Under the pieces are notes generated by a model. That model was not told the origin of the DNA and did not search any database. It worked only from the letters and a program-made list of their open reading frames with translations. From Pseudomonas frederiksbergensis (lineage in GTDB: Bacteria > Pseudomonadota > Gammaproteobacteria > Pseudomonadales > Pseudomonadaceae), in NCBI RefSeq assembly GCF_900105495.1, contig NZ_FNTF01000002.1, positions 4,208,501 through 4,272,500 on the forward strand: a stretch of DNA of 64,000 nt, given 5' to 3'. The first letter of the stretch is position 1. The number at the start of each line of letters is the position of its first letter. This document shows, one piece after another, positions 38,730-47,177 of the stretch. Made by a program: the position numbers and the translations under genes.

Positions 38730-39668
38730 ATGAACAGTGCAGACGGTCTGGTCTATGTCTCTCTGGCGCAGTTGATGGCCCTGGAGTTCAAGGCGCGTGA
38801 CCTGAGTTTCCTCGCGCGTCAGCCGCAGGGCAGCATTCTCGCCGGCAACCATGCCTCGCGCCTGCGTGGCCGTGGGTTGAACTTCGATGAACTGCGCCGC
38901 TATCAGCCGGGAGACGACTTGCGTCATCTGGATTGGCGGGCATCACTGCGCACCGGCAAACCGGTGGTTCGCACCTTCACCGAAGAACGCGACCGCCCGG
39001 CGTTGATTCTGGTCGATCAGCGCATGTCGATGTTCTTCGGCTCCCAGCGCAGTTTCAAATCCGCCATTGCCGCCGAACTTGGCGCGTTGGCCGCGTGGAT
39101 GGTGTTCCACGCGGGAGATCGGGTCGGCGGCCTGGTGTTCAATGATTTGCGCATCGAGGCCATTGCCCCGCTGCGCAGCCGTAAACGTGTCGAAGCGCTG
39201 TGCAGTCGCATCGCTGAGCAGAATCAACAACTGAACGCAGCCAATCCGGACGCCGAAGGTGAGGATCAACTCGACAAGGTTTTACAGCGTTGCCTGGCGG
39301 TGGCCGGTCACGATCACCTGATTTGCATCGTTAGCGACTTTGCCGGCGCCGGTGAACGCACCTTGCAGTTGATGCGCCAATTGGCGGCTCACAACGATGT
39401 GATTGCGATGCAGGTCTACGACCCGTTGGCGCTGAACCTGCCAAAGAATGGCCGTTTGCTGATCACTCAAGGTCAGTTGCAGGTGGAACTGGCCGTCGAG
39501 CAACGCAGCGTTCATCAGCCGCTGGGGGACTTTCTCAGTGGTCGGCTCAAAGACGTCGCTACGTTGCTGCGCCGCAGTCAGGTGCCGCTGATGATGTTCA
39601 GCACCGCCACCGAGGCACAGGAACAATTGCGCGCCGAACTGGGCAAGCTCGGCAGAGGGCGGCGATGA
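38730..39668 (+). CDS. DUF58 domain protein
   Basis: A 312-aa protein with the DUF58 signature LDEFRRYQPGDD-like block (here NFDELRRYQPGDDLRHLDWRAS, about residues 53-75) and a degenerate VWA fold (ALILVDQRMSMFFGS). It is the usual partner of MoxR, probably cytoplasmic at the membrane; no TM is seen in this copy. ATG 38730 is preceded by GAGG; earlier in-frame starts lie within moxR. It overlaps the next gene by 4 bp (ATGA). Confidence 0.9.
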   Translation: MNSADGLVYVSLAQLMALEFKARDLSFLARQPQGSILAGNHASRLRGRGLNFDELRRYQPGDDLRHLDWRASLRTGKPVVRTFTEERDRPALILVDQRMSMFFGSQRSFKSAIAAELGALAAWMVFHAGDRVGGLVFNDLRIEAIAPLRSRKRVEALCSRIAEQNQQLNAANPDAEGEDQLDKVLQRCLAVAGHDHLICIVSDFAGAGERTLQLMRQLAAHNDVIAMQVYDPLALNLPKNGRLLITQGQLQVELAVEQRSVHQPLGDFLSGRLKDVATLLRRSQVPLMMFSTATEAQEQLRAELGKLGRGRR

Positions 39669-40252
39669 ACCCGAACATCCCGAGCATCGAACAGCTCAAG
39701 GAGATCGCCCTGCCCGCGCCGGTGAGTTATGCGCCGCAGACGTGGGGTTGGTGGGTTCTGCTCTGCCTGTTAGTGATCGCCGTTTTGCTGGTCAGCGCAC
39801 GGAGGTACTGGCAGTGGCGGCGGGATCGCTATCGGCGCGAGGCGTTGGTGCGTTTGGTTGAACTGCAAAACAGCGACGATCAACTCGGCGCCCTGCGCGA
39901 ACTGCCAGAGCTACTCAAACGCGTAGCCCTGTCGATGCCCACCGATTGGAATACCCCCCCTGTGGGAGCGAGCCTGCTCGCGAAGAGGCCCTTACATTCA
40001 CCATTGATGTCGACTGACATGACGCCATCGCGAGCAGGCTCGCTCCCACAGGTGACGGCGTTAGGCGGGAAAGATTGGCAAGCATTCCTGGAGCTGCACA
40101 GTGCGCAGCCATTACCGGCGGATTTCAGCCAGCAACTGGCGCAGCTTGCTTATGCGCCGGACACCGTATTGCTTGCGTTGCCAAGCATTCAGCGCGATCA
40201 ACTGTTCGCTACCTGCAAACACTGGGTGGAGCATCACCATGTGGCAGTTTGA
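39665..40252 (+). CDS. DUF4381 membrane protein with an in-frame REP insertion
   Basis: A 195-aa protein: a periplasmic start, one TM (about 27-45, WGWWVLLCLLVIAVLLVSA), a basic stretch, then a cytoplasmic part. It is the small membrane subunit usually found between DUF58 and BatA. Residues about 99-129 are encoded by a complete class A REP palindrome (39961-40050, exactly 90 bp), giving a peptide with GASLLAKRP and PSRAGSLP. Without it the protein would be about 165 aa, close to the family size. The frame stays open through the REP and on to VTALGGKDWQAFLELHS, so the gene seems functional. It overlaps batA by 14 bp. Confidence 0.85.
   Translation: MNPNIPSIEQLKEIALPAPVSYAPQTWGWWVLLCLLVIAVLLVSARRYWQWRRDRYRREALVRLVELQNSDDQLGALRELPELLKRVALSMPTDWNTPPVGASLLAKRPLHSPLMSTDMTPSRAGSLPQVTALGGKDWQAFLELHSAQPLPADFSQQLAQLAYAPDTVLLALPSIQRDQLFATCKHWVEHHHVAV
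39961..40050. repeat. Class A REP pair inside the DUF4381 coding sequence
   Basis: Left arm TGTGGGAGCGAGCCTGCTCG (39961 on) and right arm CGAGCAGGCTCGCTCCCACA (ending 40050); total 90 bp. It is translated in frame, unlike most REPs in this window, which are intergenic. Confidence 0.92.
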
Positions 40253-41231
40253 TTACCCATGGCTGCTGGTCCTTTTGCCTTTGCCATGGTTCGGCTACCG
40301 CTTCCTGCCCGATTACCGCGAAGCCCGCAGCGCCGTGCGCGTACCGTTTTTCGCTGCCATGAGCCGGGCGGTCGGCCAGGCACCCAGCCAGGCCGGTACC
40401 CGCAGCAATCGCTGGCAGTTACTGCTGAACCTGCTGGTCTGGGCGCTATTGCTGCTGGCCGCCGCTCGCCCGGTGTTCGTCGAAAAACCCATCGAGCGCC
40501 AGCAACCGGTGCGCGACCTGATGCTGGCCATCGACATTTCCCAGTCCATGGAAGCCACCGATTTCACCGACGCCAACGGCCAGAAGATCAACCGCCTGGC
40601 AGCGGTCAAGGACGTGGTTCGTGGCTTTATCGACAAGCGCAAAGATGATCGGCTGGGCCTGATCGTGTTCGGCAGTGGTGCTTACCCGCAGGCGCCGCTG
40701 ACCCTCGATCACACCAGCCTGTCGCTGTTACTCGACGACATCGGCATCGGCATGGCCGGGCCCAACACGGCCATCGGCGACGCCATCGGTCTGAGCCTGA
40801 AGTTGCTCGACCAGGCCCACGAACAGGAAAAAGTCCTGATCCTGCTCACCGACGGCAACGACACCAGCAGCGCCATTACCCCGGATCACGCGGCGTCCAT
40901 GGCGGCTGCCAAAGGCGTGGTCATTCACACCATCGGCATTGGCGACCCTGACGCTTCGGGTGAAGCCAAGGTCAACCTTCAGGGTTTGCAGCAAATCGCC
41001 GAGGCCACGGGCGGCAAGTTCTTCCGTGCTGAAGATCGCAATGCGCTGGATCAGGTGTACGCCACCCTCGACAAACTCACGCCGCATCAAGTGAAAACCC
41101 TCAGCCATCAACCGAAAAAGGATCTGTTCTGGTGGCCAATGGGGACCGCGATCGGCTTGCTCGTGCTCTACCACTTAGGCGCCCTGCTCCGTCCGCAGCT
41201 GACACTCTCGCGTCAGCGGCAGGAGGCTTGA
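40239..41231 (+). CDS. batA: VWA-domain membrane protein BatA
   Basis: A 330-aa inner-membrane protein. N-terminal TMs (about 5-22 and 60-78), a periplasmic VWA domain with intact MIDAS (DISQS at about 95-99, a conserved Thr in GPNTAIGD, LLTDGNDTSS) and a C-terminal TM (about 295-315). A component of the MoxR/Bat machine, also known as aerotolerance proteins. ATG 40239 follows GGTGGAG and overlaps the end of DUF4381. Confidence 0.9.
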   Translation: MWQFDYPWLLVLLPLPWFGYRFLPDYREARSAVRVPFFAAMSRAVGQAPSQAGTRSNRWQLLLNLLVWALLLLAAARPVFVEKPIERQQPVRDLMLAIDISQSMEATDFTDANGQKINRLAAVKDVVRGFIDKRKDDRLGLIVFGSGAYPQAPLTLDHTSLSLLLDDIGIGMAGPNTAIGDAIGLSLKLLDQAHEQEKVLILLTDGNDTSSAITPDHAASMAAAKGVVIHTIGIGDPDASGEAKVNLQGLQQIAEATGGKFFRAEDRNALDQVYATLDKLTPHQVKTLSHQPKKDLFWWPMGTAIGLLVLYHLGALLRPQLTLSRQRQEA

Positions 41232-41232
41232 G

Positions 41233-42813
41233 ATGGAGATCAATCTCAGTGACTTCCATTTCCTGCGTCCACTGTGGCTGTTACTGGTGCCGTTCGGCGC
41301 CCTGTTGCCCTGGCTGTGGCGCCGCAGCCGTGACGTGCAACGGCGTTTGCGTAGCAACATCGCCGAGCACTTGTTGCCGCATTTGCTGATTACGCCGCAG
41401 GATCAGCAGCGTTTTCGGCCCGTGCATCTGGCCTGCGTGGTGTTGATGCTGGGCGCCATCGCCGCTGCCGGGCCCACCTGGGAGCAGGACCGTCCGGACT
41501 TTCTGGAAAATCGCGCGCCACTGATCATCGCCATCGACCTGTCACCGTCGATGGACGCCACCGACATACAGCCAAGTCGTCTGGAAGCGGCCAAACACAA
41601 GCTGCATGACCTGATCCAGCGTCGCGCCGGGGCTCGCAGCGGGTTGATCGCCTATGCTGGCAGCGCGCATCTGGTGTTGCCGCCGACCGACGATCCCGCC
41701 CTGCTCGACACCTTCATTCAAGCCCTGAGCACCGACCTGATTGCCAAACCGGGGAAAAATGTCGGCGCGGTGGTCGAGCAAGCCAAACGCCTGCTGATCG
41801 CCGAGAAAACGCCGGGAACCCTGCTGCTGATCACCGACGGCGCCGACACCTCACAACTCAGCGGTCTGGACCAGCAACTGGACGACAGCGCGCTGCAAGT
41901 GCTGATTCTGGCCGTCGGCAGCGAGGATGGCGGGGTCATCCACGATGCCAACGGCCAGCCACGTACCGACAGCAACGGTCGTCCGGCACTCGGCCGTTTT
42001 GATCAGGCCGCACTCAAACAGCTGGGATCAACGTTGGATGCGCCGTTGGGCAGCCTGACGCTCAATGACGACGACCTGGACTGGATCGAGCTGCACGCCC
42101 AGCAGCACTTCCAGGCGGCCAGCGATGAACAGCGTGAACTGCACTGGAAGGATGCCGGTTACTGGCTGTGCTGGCCGTTGCTGCTGATCGCCTTCTTCAG
42201 CGTGCGCAAGGGCTGGAGTCTGAACTGGACGGCCGGGTGGTTGCTGGCACTGGGCATTGGCTTGCAACCAGCACCGGCCGAAGCCAACCCCTTGACCGAT
42301 GCCTTTTTCACCCCTGACCAGCAAGGCCGCTGGGCTTTCGAGCACCAACACTTCCCGCAGGCCGCCACGCACTTCGTCGATCCCTACTGGAAAGGCATCG
42401 CTGCCTACAACGCCGCCGATTACGACCTGGCATTGGCCAGTTTCGCGCGACTGGACACACCGCAGGTGTATTTCTATCTGGGCAATATTTACGTGCGCCG
42501 CTTCAAGTTTGACCAGGCTATCGCCGCGTATACCCAGGCGTTGAAGCTGCAACCGCAATTCCCTGAAGCCACCTCCAACCTGGCCTTGGCCATCGCCTTG
42601 CAGAAAGACACCGACAGCGCCGAACAAAACGCACCTGAGGTCAAACCCGACGACATCAAAATGGACAAGGCGCCGGGCAAGGGCCAGAGCAAACCGGTCG
42701 AGACCGAGCAAGCGGCGTCGGATGCGCTGTGGTTGCAAAACCTCAGTACGTCGCCGGCGAAATTCCTGAAGCAGAAATTCAGTGTGCAGGATCAGGCGGG
42801 GGGCAAGCCATGA
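41233..42813 (+). CDS. batB: VWA and TPR protein BatB/BatC fusion
   Basis: A 526-aa inner-membrane protein. TMs at about 10-30 and 60-78, a VWA domain with MIDAS DLSPS (about 97-101) and [11 protein letters not shown], two further hydrophobic segments (about 312-350), then TPR units (about 375-455: [40 protein letters not shown]) and a charged tail. The TPR tail corresponds to BatC of other phyla fused to BatB. The AGGAGG ribosome binding site is ideal. It starts 1 bp after batA and ends in a 4-bp overlap with batD. Confidence 0.9.
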   Translation: MEINLSDFHFLRPLWLLLVPFGALLPWLWRRSRDVQRRLRSNIAEHLLPHLLITPQDQQRFRPVHLACVVLMLGAIAAAGPTWEQDRPDFLENRAPLIIAIDLSPSMDATDIQPSRLEAAKHKLHDLIQRRAGARSGLIAYAGSAHLVLPPTDDPALLDTFIQALSTDLIAKPGKNVGAVVEQAKRLLIAEKTPGTLLLITDGADTSQLSGLDQQLDDSALQVLILAVGSEDGGVIHDANGQPRTDSNGRPALGRFDQAALKQLGSTLDAPLGSLTLNDDDLDWIELHAQQHFQAASDEQRELHWKDAGYWLCWPLLLIAFFSVRKGWSLNWTAGWLLALGIGLQPAPAEANPLTDAFFTPDQQGRWAFEHQHFPQAATHFVDPYWKGIAAYNAADYDLALASFARLDTPQVYFYLGNIYVRRFKFDQAIAAYTQALKLQPQFPEATSNLALAIALQKDTDSAEQNAPEVKPDDIKMDKAPGKGQSKPVETEQAASDALWLQNLSTSPAKFLKQKFSVQDQAGGKP

Positions 42814-44237
42814 TCCGTCTGGTAGGCCGAGTCGCGTCCATCGCGAGCAGGCTCACTCCCACAGGGGATTTGCGGTGCACCCGGATCAAATGTGGGAGCG
42901 AGCCTGCTCGCGATGGCGCCCGTCCAGTCACCAAAGGTCTTCGCACCTTACTCCTGTGCCTGATCACCACCGCTGCTCTGGCCACCGAACCCGAGCTGCG
43001 AATCCAGACCCGCCTGCAACCCGCAGACTCGGTCATGGTCGGCGGCATTCTGGAACTGCAACTCGATGTCCTCACCGACAGCTGGTTCACCGACGCCCCC
43101 ACCCTGCCCGACCTGAAACTGCCCGGTGCACTGGTCATGCCGCCCGACGGCCATGCCGAACACCTGAACCAGACGCTCGACGGCAAGTCGTTCAACGGCA
43201 TGCGCTACCGCTACCGGATCACCCCGAATCTGGCCCAGGGTTTCGACATTCCGGCGTTGACAGTGCGCGCCATGCCCGGTCAGGCGAGCGCGCCGTTGTC
43301 CGCCCAAAGCCAGCCACTGCACTTTCGCGCCACACAACCACCGGGGTTCCAGTCCGGCGAACCGGTGCTGGTGGCCCAAGGGCTGCGCTTCACGCAAACC
43401 ATCGTCAACTCGGCAACACCCCTGAAGGTCGGTGACAGCATCACCCGGCAACTCACGCTGCAAGCCGACAACGCCCTGGCCATGTCACTGCCCGCGCCGT
43501 CACTGGACGATGTCGACGGCCTCAGCCGTTATCCGAAAGCCGCGCAAATCAGCGACCTTGGCGACGGTCGCGGCCATTTCAACGGCGGCCAGCGCATCGA
43601 CACTGCAACCTATCGGATCGACACCAAAGGCCGCCATCACCTGCCGGCAATCGGACTGAAATGGTGGGACGCCAGCACCGGACAGACCCGAATGGCCCAA
43701 ATCCCGGCCGTGACCTTCGATGCCAGGGCCAACAGCGCCTATCGACCGGTATTTTCGATCACCGAAGACCTGAAAGAACTCGGTCAGCAAGGTCGCGTGC
43801 ATCTCTCCGGGCATTGGCTGGTGCTTTTAGCGCTGCTGGTGGCTGTGACATTACTCGGCTGGTTTGCCCGTCCGCTCGTCCATCGTGTGTACCTTCAATG
43901 GCAAACCCGGCGCCGAGTCCGACGCGCCGCGTGGCTGGAGTCCGCCGATTACGCCTGGCGGCAGATTTCGAGGCAAATCGACGGCAAACCCGCACAGTTG
44001 AGCGCCCTGTACCTGTGGGCCAGACGTAGCCGCATGGGCCTGAAACTGACGAACCTTGGTCCGCGCCTGCAAGACCTGCTGCGCGCCTGTTACAGCCGTC
44101 AACCCAGCGCAGACCAAGCGCTGCGCCAACTAAAGCAATCCTTGGCTACGCTGCATAGTCAGGCCAAACGCGACACAGCGTCAGCCGCACCTGCACTGCG
44201 TCCACTCAATCCCGCTCACGAGAAGGATGTGCCATGA
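42810..44237 (+). CDS. batD: BatD-like protein whose N-terminus is encoded by a REP element
   Basis: A 475-aa BatD family protein: beta-rich periplasmic domains, a TM near residue 335-355 ([18 protein letters not shown]) and a cytoplasmic helical C-terminus. ATG 42810 overlaps the batB stop (ATGA), which fixes the start. Residues about 10-36 (with ASRLTPTG and GSEPARDGA) come from a class A REP pair (42838-42916). Only after it comes the hydrophobic core of the export signal (about 45-58, [13 protein letters not shown]). The signal's n-region is therefore about 44 residues long, not the usual 5-15. No in-frame ATG lies between the REP and the hydrophobic core. Confidence 0.87.
   Translation: MIRLVGRVASIASRLTPTGDLRCTRIKCGSEPARDGARPVTKGLRTLLLCLITTAALATEPELRIQTRLQPADSVMVGGILELQLDVLTDSWFTDAPTLPDLKLPGALVMPPDGHAEHLNQTLDGKSFNGMRYRYRITPNLAQGFDIPALTVRAMPGQASAPLSAQSQPLHFRATQPPGFQSGEPVLVAQGLRFTQTIVNSATPLKVGDSITRQLTLQADNALAMSLPAPSLDDVDGLSRYPKAAQISDLGDGRGHFNGGQRIDTATYRIDTKGRHHLPAIGLKWWDASTGQTRMAQIPAVTFDARANSAYRPVFSITEDLKELGQQGRVHLSGHWLVLLALLVAVTLLGWFARPLVHRVYLQWQTRRRVRRAAWLESADYAWRQISRQIDGKPAQLSALYLWARRSRMGLKLTNLGPRLQDLLRACYSRQPSADQALRQLKQSLATLHSQAKRDTASAAPALRPLNPAHEKDVP
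42838..42916. repeat. Class A REP pair inside the batD signal-peptide region
   Basis: CATCGCGAGCAGGCTCACTC (left) and GAGCGAGCCTGCTCGCGATG (right), with CCCACA/TGTGGG extending the arms; one mismatch in the stem. It is translated in frame as part of the BatD N-terminus. Confidence 0.9.
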
Positions 44238-45262
44238 CGAACCCGATATCGCTACGCCACCGCTATGGGCTGACGTTGCTGTTAACCCTTGCACTGAGCC
44301 TCCCGGCGCTGGCCCAGACCGGCGAGCCCCTGCCCTCGTGGAACGACGGCCCGGCGAAAACGAACATCATCGAGTTCGTCCAGGCGGTGACCGATCAAAG
44401 CGGCAAGGACTTCGTCAAACCCGCCGATCGAATCGCCGTGTTCGACAACGACGGCACGCTGTGGAGCGAGCAGCCGATGTACTTCGAATTGCTGTTTGCC
44501 CTGGAAGAGGTCAAGCGCACCGCACCGCAGCACCCGGAATGGAAAACCACCCAGCCCTTCAAGGCCGTGCTCGAAAATGATCACAAGGCCTTGGGCGAGT
44601 CAGGCATGGACGGCATCCTGAAAATCTTCGGCGCCACCCACACCGGCATGACCACCGAAGCCTTCGACGACTACGCCAAAACCTGGTTGTCCCAGGCGCG
44701 CCATCCGAAAACCGGCAAGCCGTACACCGAGATGATCTTCCAGCCAATGCTGGAAATGCTCGACTACCTGCGCAGCCAGAGCTTTAAAACCTACATCGTC
44801 TCCGGCGGTGACACCGCGTTCATGCGCGCCTTCGCCGAGAAGGTCTATGGCATCCCGCCGGAACAAGTGATCGGCACCACGTTTGTCACCGCCTACCAGC
44901 TCAAGGACGGCCAACCGTCGATCCTGCGCACCGCCAAACTGGCCCACAACGATGATGGTCCGGGCAAACCGGAAAGCATCGACGCGGTTATTGGCCGACG
45001 TCCCATCCTTGCGTTCGGCAACTCCGACGGCGACCTGCAAATGTTGCAGTGGACTGCCGCCGGACCGGGCAAACGCTTCATGGGTCTGGTGCATCACACC
45101 GACGCCAAACGCGAATGGGCTTATGACCGTCAATCCCAAATCGGTCGCCTGGACAAGGCTCTGGACGAAGCAAAAACCCGTGGCTGGACTATCGTGGATA
45201 TGGCCGCCGAATGGCGCCGGATCTATCCCTTCGAGGCCGCCGCACCCGAGCACGTGCAATAA
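44234..45262 (+). CDS. Exported HAD-superfamily phosphatase
   Basis: A 342-aa periplasmic HAD phosphatase. Signal peptide about 1-27 ([17 protein letters not shown]). HAD motif I FDNDGTLW (Asp71, Asp73), motif II IVSGGD (about 195) and motif [16 protein letters not shown] (about 260). The cap resembles phosphoserine phosphatase-type members. Its start overlaps the batD stop by 4 bp, tying it to the MoxR/Bat operon. The substrate is unknown. Confidence 0.88.
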   Translation: MTNPISLRHRYGLTLLLTLALSLPALAQTGEPLPSWNDGPAKTNIIEFVQAVTDQSGKDFVKPADRIAVFDNDGTLWSEQPMYFELLFALEEVKRTAPQHPEWKTTQPFKAVLENDHKALGESGMDGILKIFGATHTGMTTEAFDDYAKTWLSQARHPKTGKPYTEMIFQPMLEMLDYLRSQSFKTYIVSGGDTAFMRAFAEKVYGIPPEQVIGTTFVTAYQLKDGQPSILRTAKLAHNDDGPGKPESIDAVIGRRPILAFGNSDGDLQMLQWTAAGPGKRFMGLVHHTDAKREWAYDRQSQIGRLDKALDEAKTRGWTIVDMAAEWRRIYPFEAAAPEHVQ

Positions 45263-45336
45263 AAAAGCGTAAACGCAGGACTGCAAAAAACGTTTGTCGC
45301 GCTTGAGCGACGCAAGTGAGCAAAGGAGCAAGTCAG

Positions 45337-46923
45337 ATGACTCGCATACACAAGTGGCTACCGAAATTCGCCCTGGTGGCAGCCTCGGTGATGGCGATTT
45401 CGGCAACAGCCGGAGCCGCTGAAAAACCCAACATTCTGGTGATCTTCGGCGATGACATCGGCCAGACCAATATCAGCGCCTATTCCATGGGGGTGGTCGG
45501 GTACAAGACGCCGAACATCGACCGAATTGCCAAAGAAGGCATGATGTTCACCGACTATTACGCGGAGAACAGCTGCACTGCGGGGCGTTCGTCATTCATC
45601 ACCGGGCAGACTCCGTTGCGCACCGGTCTGTCGAAAGTCGGTATACCGGGTGCCCCGGTGGGCTTGCAAACACGTGACATCACCATCGCCCAGGCACTCA
45701 AGTCCCAGGGCTACGCCACCGGCCAGTTCGGCAAGAACCACTTGGGCGACCGGGATGAGTACCTGCCGACCAACCACGGTTTCGACGAGTTTTTCGGCAA
45801 CCTGTACCACCTCAACGCCGAAGAAGAACCCGAACGCCCGTACTGGCCCAAGGATGACCCTGAGTTCGTCAAGGCCAACTCCCCGCGTGGTGTGATTCAC
45901 AGCTTCGCTGACGGCAAGATCGAAGACACCGGCGCCTTGACCGCCAAGCGCATGGAAACCATCGACGACGAAACCACTGCTGCGGCACAAGCATTTATCG
46001 AGAAACAGGCCAAGGCGGACAAGCCGTTCTTCGTCTGGATGAACACCACCCGCATGCACTTGTTCACTCACGTGCGCGATTCGATGAAGGGCCAGAGCGG
46101 CATGCCCGGCAACGAGTATGCGGACGGCATGCTCGAGCATGACGGTGACGTCGGCAAACTGCTGAAAACCCTCGACGACCTGAAAATCGCCGACAACACC
46201 ATCGTCGTCTACTCCACGGACAACGGCCCGAACCAGTTCTCCTGGCCGGACGCGGCGACCACGCCGTTCCGCAACGAGAAGAACTCCAACTGGGAAGGCG
46301 CCTATCGGGTACCGGCGATCGTTCGCTGGCCGGGCAAGATCAAGGCGGGTGAAGTGTCGAACGAGATGTTCTCGGGCATGGACTGGTTCCCAACCCTGCT
46401 GGCGGCAGCAGGCGATGCGGACGTGAAAGGCAAACTGCTCAAAGGCTGGGCGCCCACTTCGGGTGGCAACAACTTCAAAGTGCACCTGGACGGCTTCAAC
46501 CAACTGCCTTACCTGACCGGCCAACAACCTAAAGGCGAACGCAAGGAGTTCTACTACTTCAACGACGACGGTGTACTGGTGTCCATGCGTTTCGATAACT
46601 GGAAAGCAGTGTTCTGCGAACAACGCGCGCCGGGCGGGTTCAAGGTGTGGAGCGAGCCGTTCGTATGCTTGCGGGTACCGAAAATCTTCAATCTGCGGAT
46701 GGATCCGTATGAGCGGGCCGACATCGTTTCCGATCAGTATTACGATTGGCAAACCAAGAACGTCTATCTGGCCTCTGTAGCCGTCGGCAAGTCGGCGCAG
46801 TTCCTGCAAACGTTCATCGAGTATCCGCCAAGCCAGAAACCGGCCAGCTTCAGCATTGATCAGATCCGCGCGGCCGTGGATGCAAAGATCGCTGAAAAAA
46901 TGAAGAACCAGCCTGCACAGTAA
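45337..46923 (+). CDS. Exported arylsulfatase-family enzyme (Cys-type, C-T-A-G-R motif)
   Basis: A 528-aa sulfatase with a signal peptide (about 1-28, ATAGAAE). The metal site begins NILVIFGDDIG (Asp39, Asp40). Cys80 in NSCTAGRSS fits C-x-[P/A]-x-R, the motif whose Cys is converted to formylglycine; here Ala replaces the usual Pro. Also visible are GKNHLGDRDEYLP and the YSTDNGPNQFSWPD metal region. AAAGGAG lies upstream of ATG 45337. It follows the HAD gene by 74 bp and ends at a terminator. No formylglycine-generating enzyme or sulfate-ester importer is in the window. Confidence 0.92.
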   Translation: MTRIHKWLPKFALVAASVMAISATAGAAEKPNILVIFGDDIGQTNISAYSMGVVGYKTPNIDRIAKEGMMFTDYYAENSCTAGRSSFITGQTPLRTGLSKVGIPGAPVGLQTRDITIAQALKSQGYATGQFGKNHLGDRDEYLPTNHGFDEFFGNLYHLNAEEEPERPYWPKDDPEFVKANSPRGVIHSFADGKIEDTGALTAKRMETIDDETTAAAQAFIEKQAKADKPFFVWMNTTRMHLFTHVRDSMKGQSGMPGNEYADGMLEHDGDVGKLLKTLDDLKIADNTIVVYSTDNGPNQFSWPDAATTPFRNEKNSNWEGAYRVPAIVRWPGKIKAGEVSNEMFSGMDWFPTLLAAAGDADVKGKLLKGWAPTSGGNNFKVHLDGFNQLPYLTGQQPKGERKEFYYFNDDGVLVSMRFDNWKAVFCEQRAPGGFKVWSEPFVCLRVPKIFNLRMDPYERADIVSDQYYDWQTKNVYLASVAVGKSAQFLQTFIEYPPSQKPASFSIDQIRAAVDAKIAEKMKNQPAQ

Positions 46924-46935
46924 GACCGCTTGACT

Positions 46936-46970
46936 GCCGCTCGCCTTCACCGGTGAGCGGCCTTGTTTTG
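46936..46970 (+). terminator. Terminator after the sulfatase gene
   Basis: GCCGCTCGCC (46936-46945) pairs with GGTGAGCGGC (46952-46961), including one G-T pair, followed by CTTGTTTTG. It marks the likely end of the 34430-46923 transcript. Confidence 0.75.
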
Positions 46971-46986
46971 CGTGCACACAACTCCC

Positions 46987-47118
46987 TGTAGCAGCTGCCG
47001 AAGGCTGCGTTCGAGGACGAAGTCCTCGTTCCACATGCGCCGCGGACTGTCTGGTCTAGCGAGTCGTCTGAACTTACGACTGCTTCGCAGCCGGACGCAG
47101 CCTTCGGCAGCTGCTACA
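46987..47118. repeat. Class C REP-like long palindrome (132 bp)
   Basis: TGTAGCAGCTGCCGAAGGCT at the left and AGCCTTCGGCAGCTGCTACA at the right. The centre has extra small palindromes (GAGGACGAAGTCCTC). It follows the sulfatase terminator. Confidence 0.87.
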
Positions 47119-47177
47119 AAGGTTTGTGTCCACCGTAGAAACATAACTATTTCAGGTTCTGCACAAGGCAATCCGCA

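Noticed and set aside
42913..42915. ATG just after the batD REP as an alternative start
   Set aside because: It is in a different frame from batD and cannot start the protein.
45592..47034. 480-codon minus-strand open frame
   Set aside because: It is opposite the sulfatase gene and runs into a REP; no family features.
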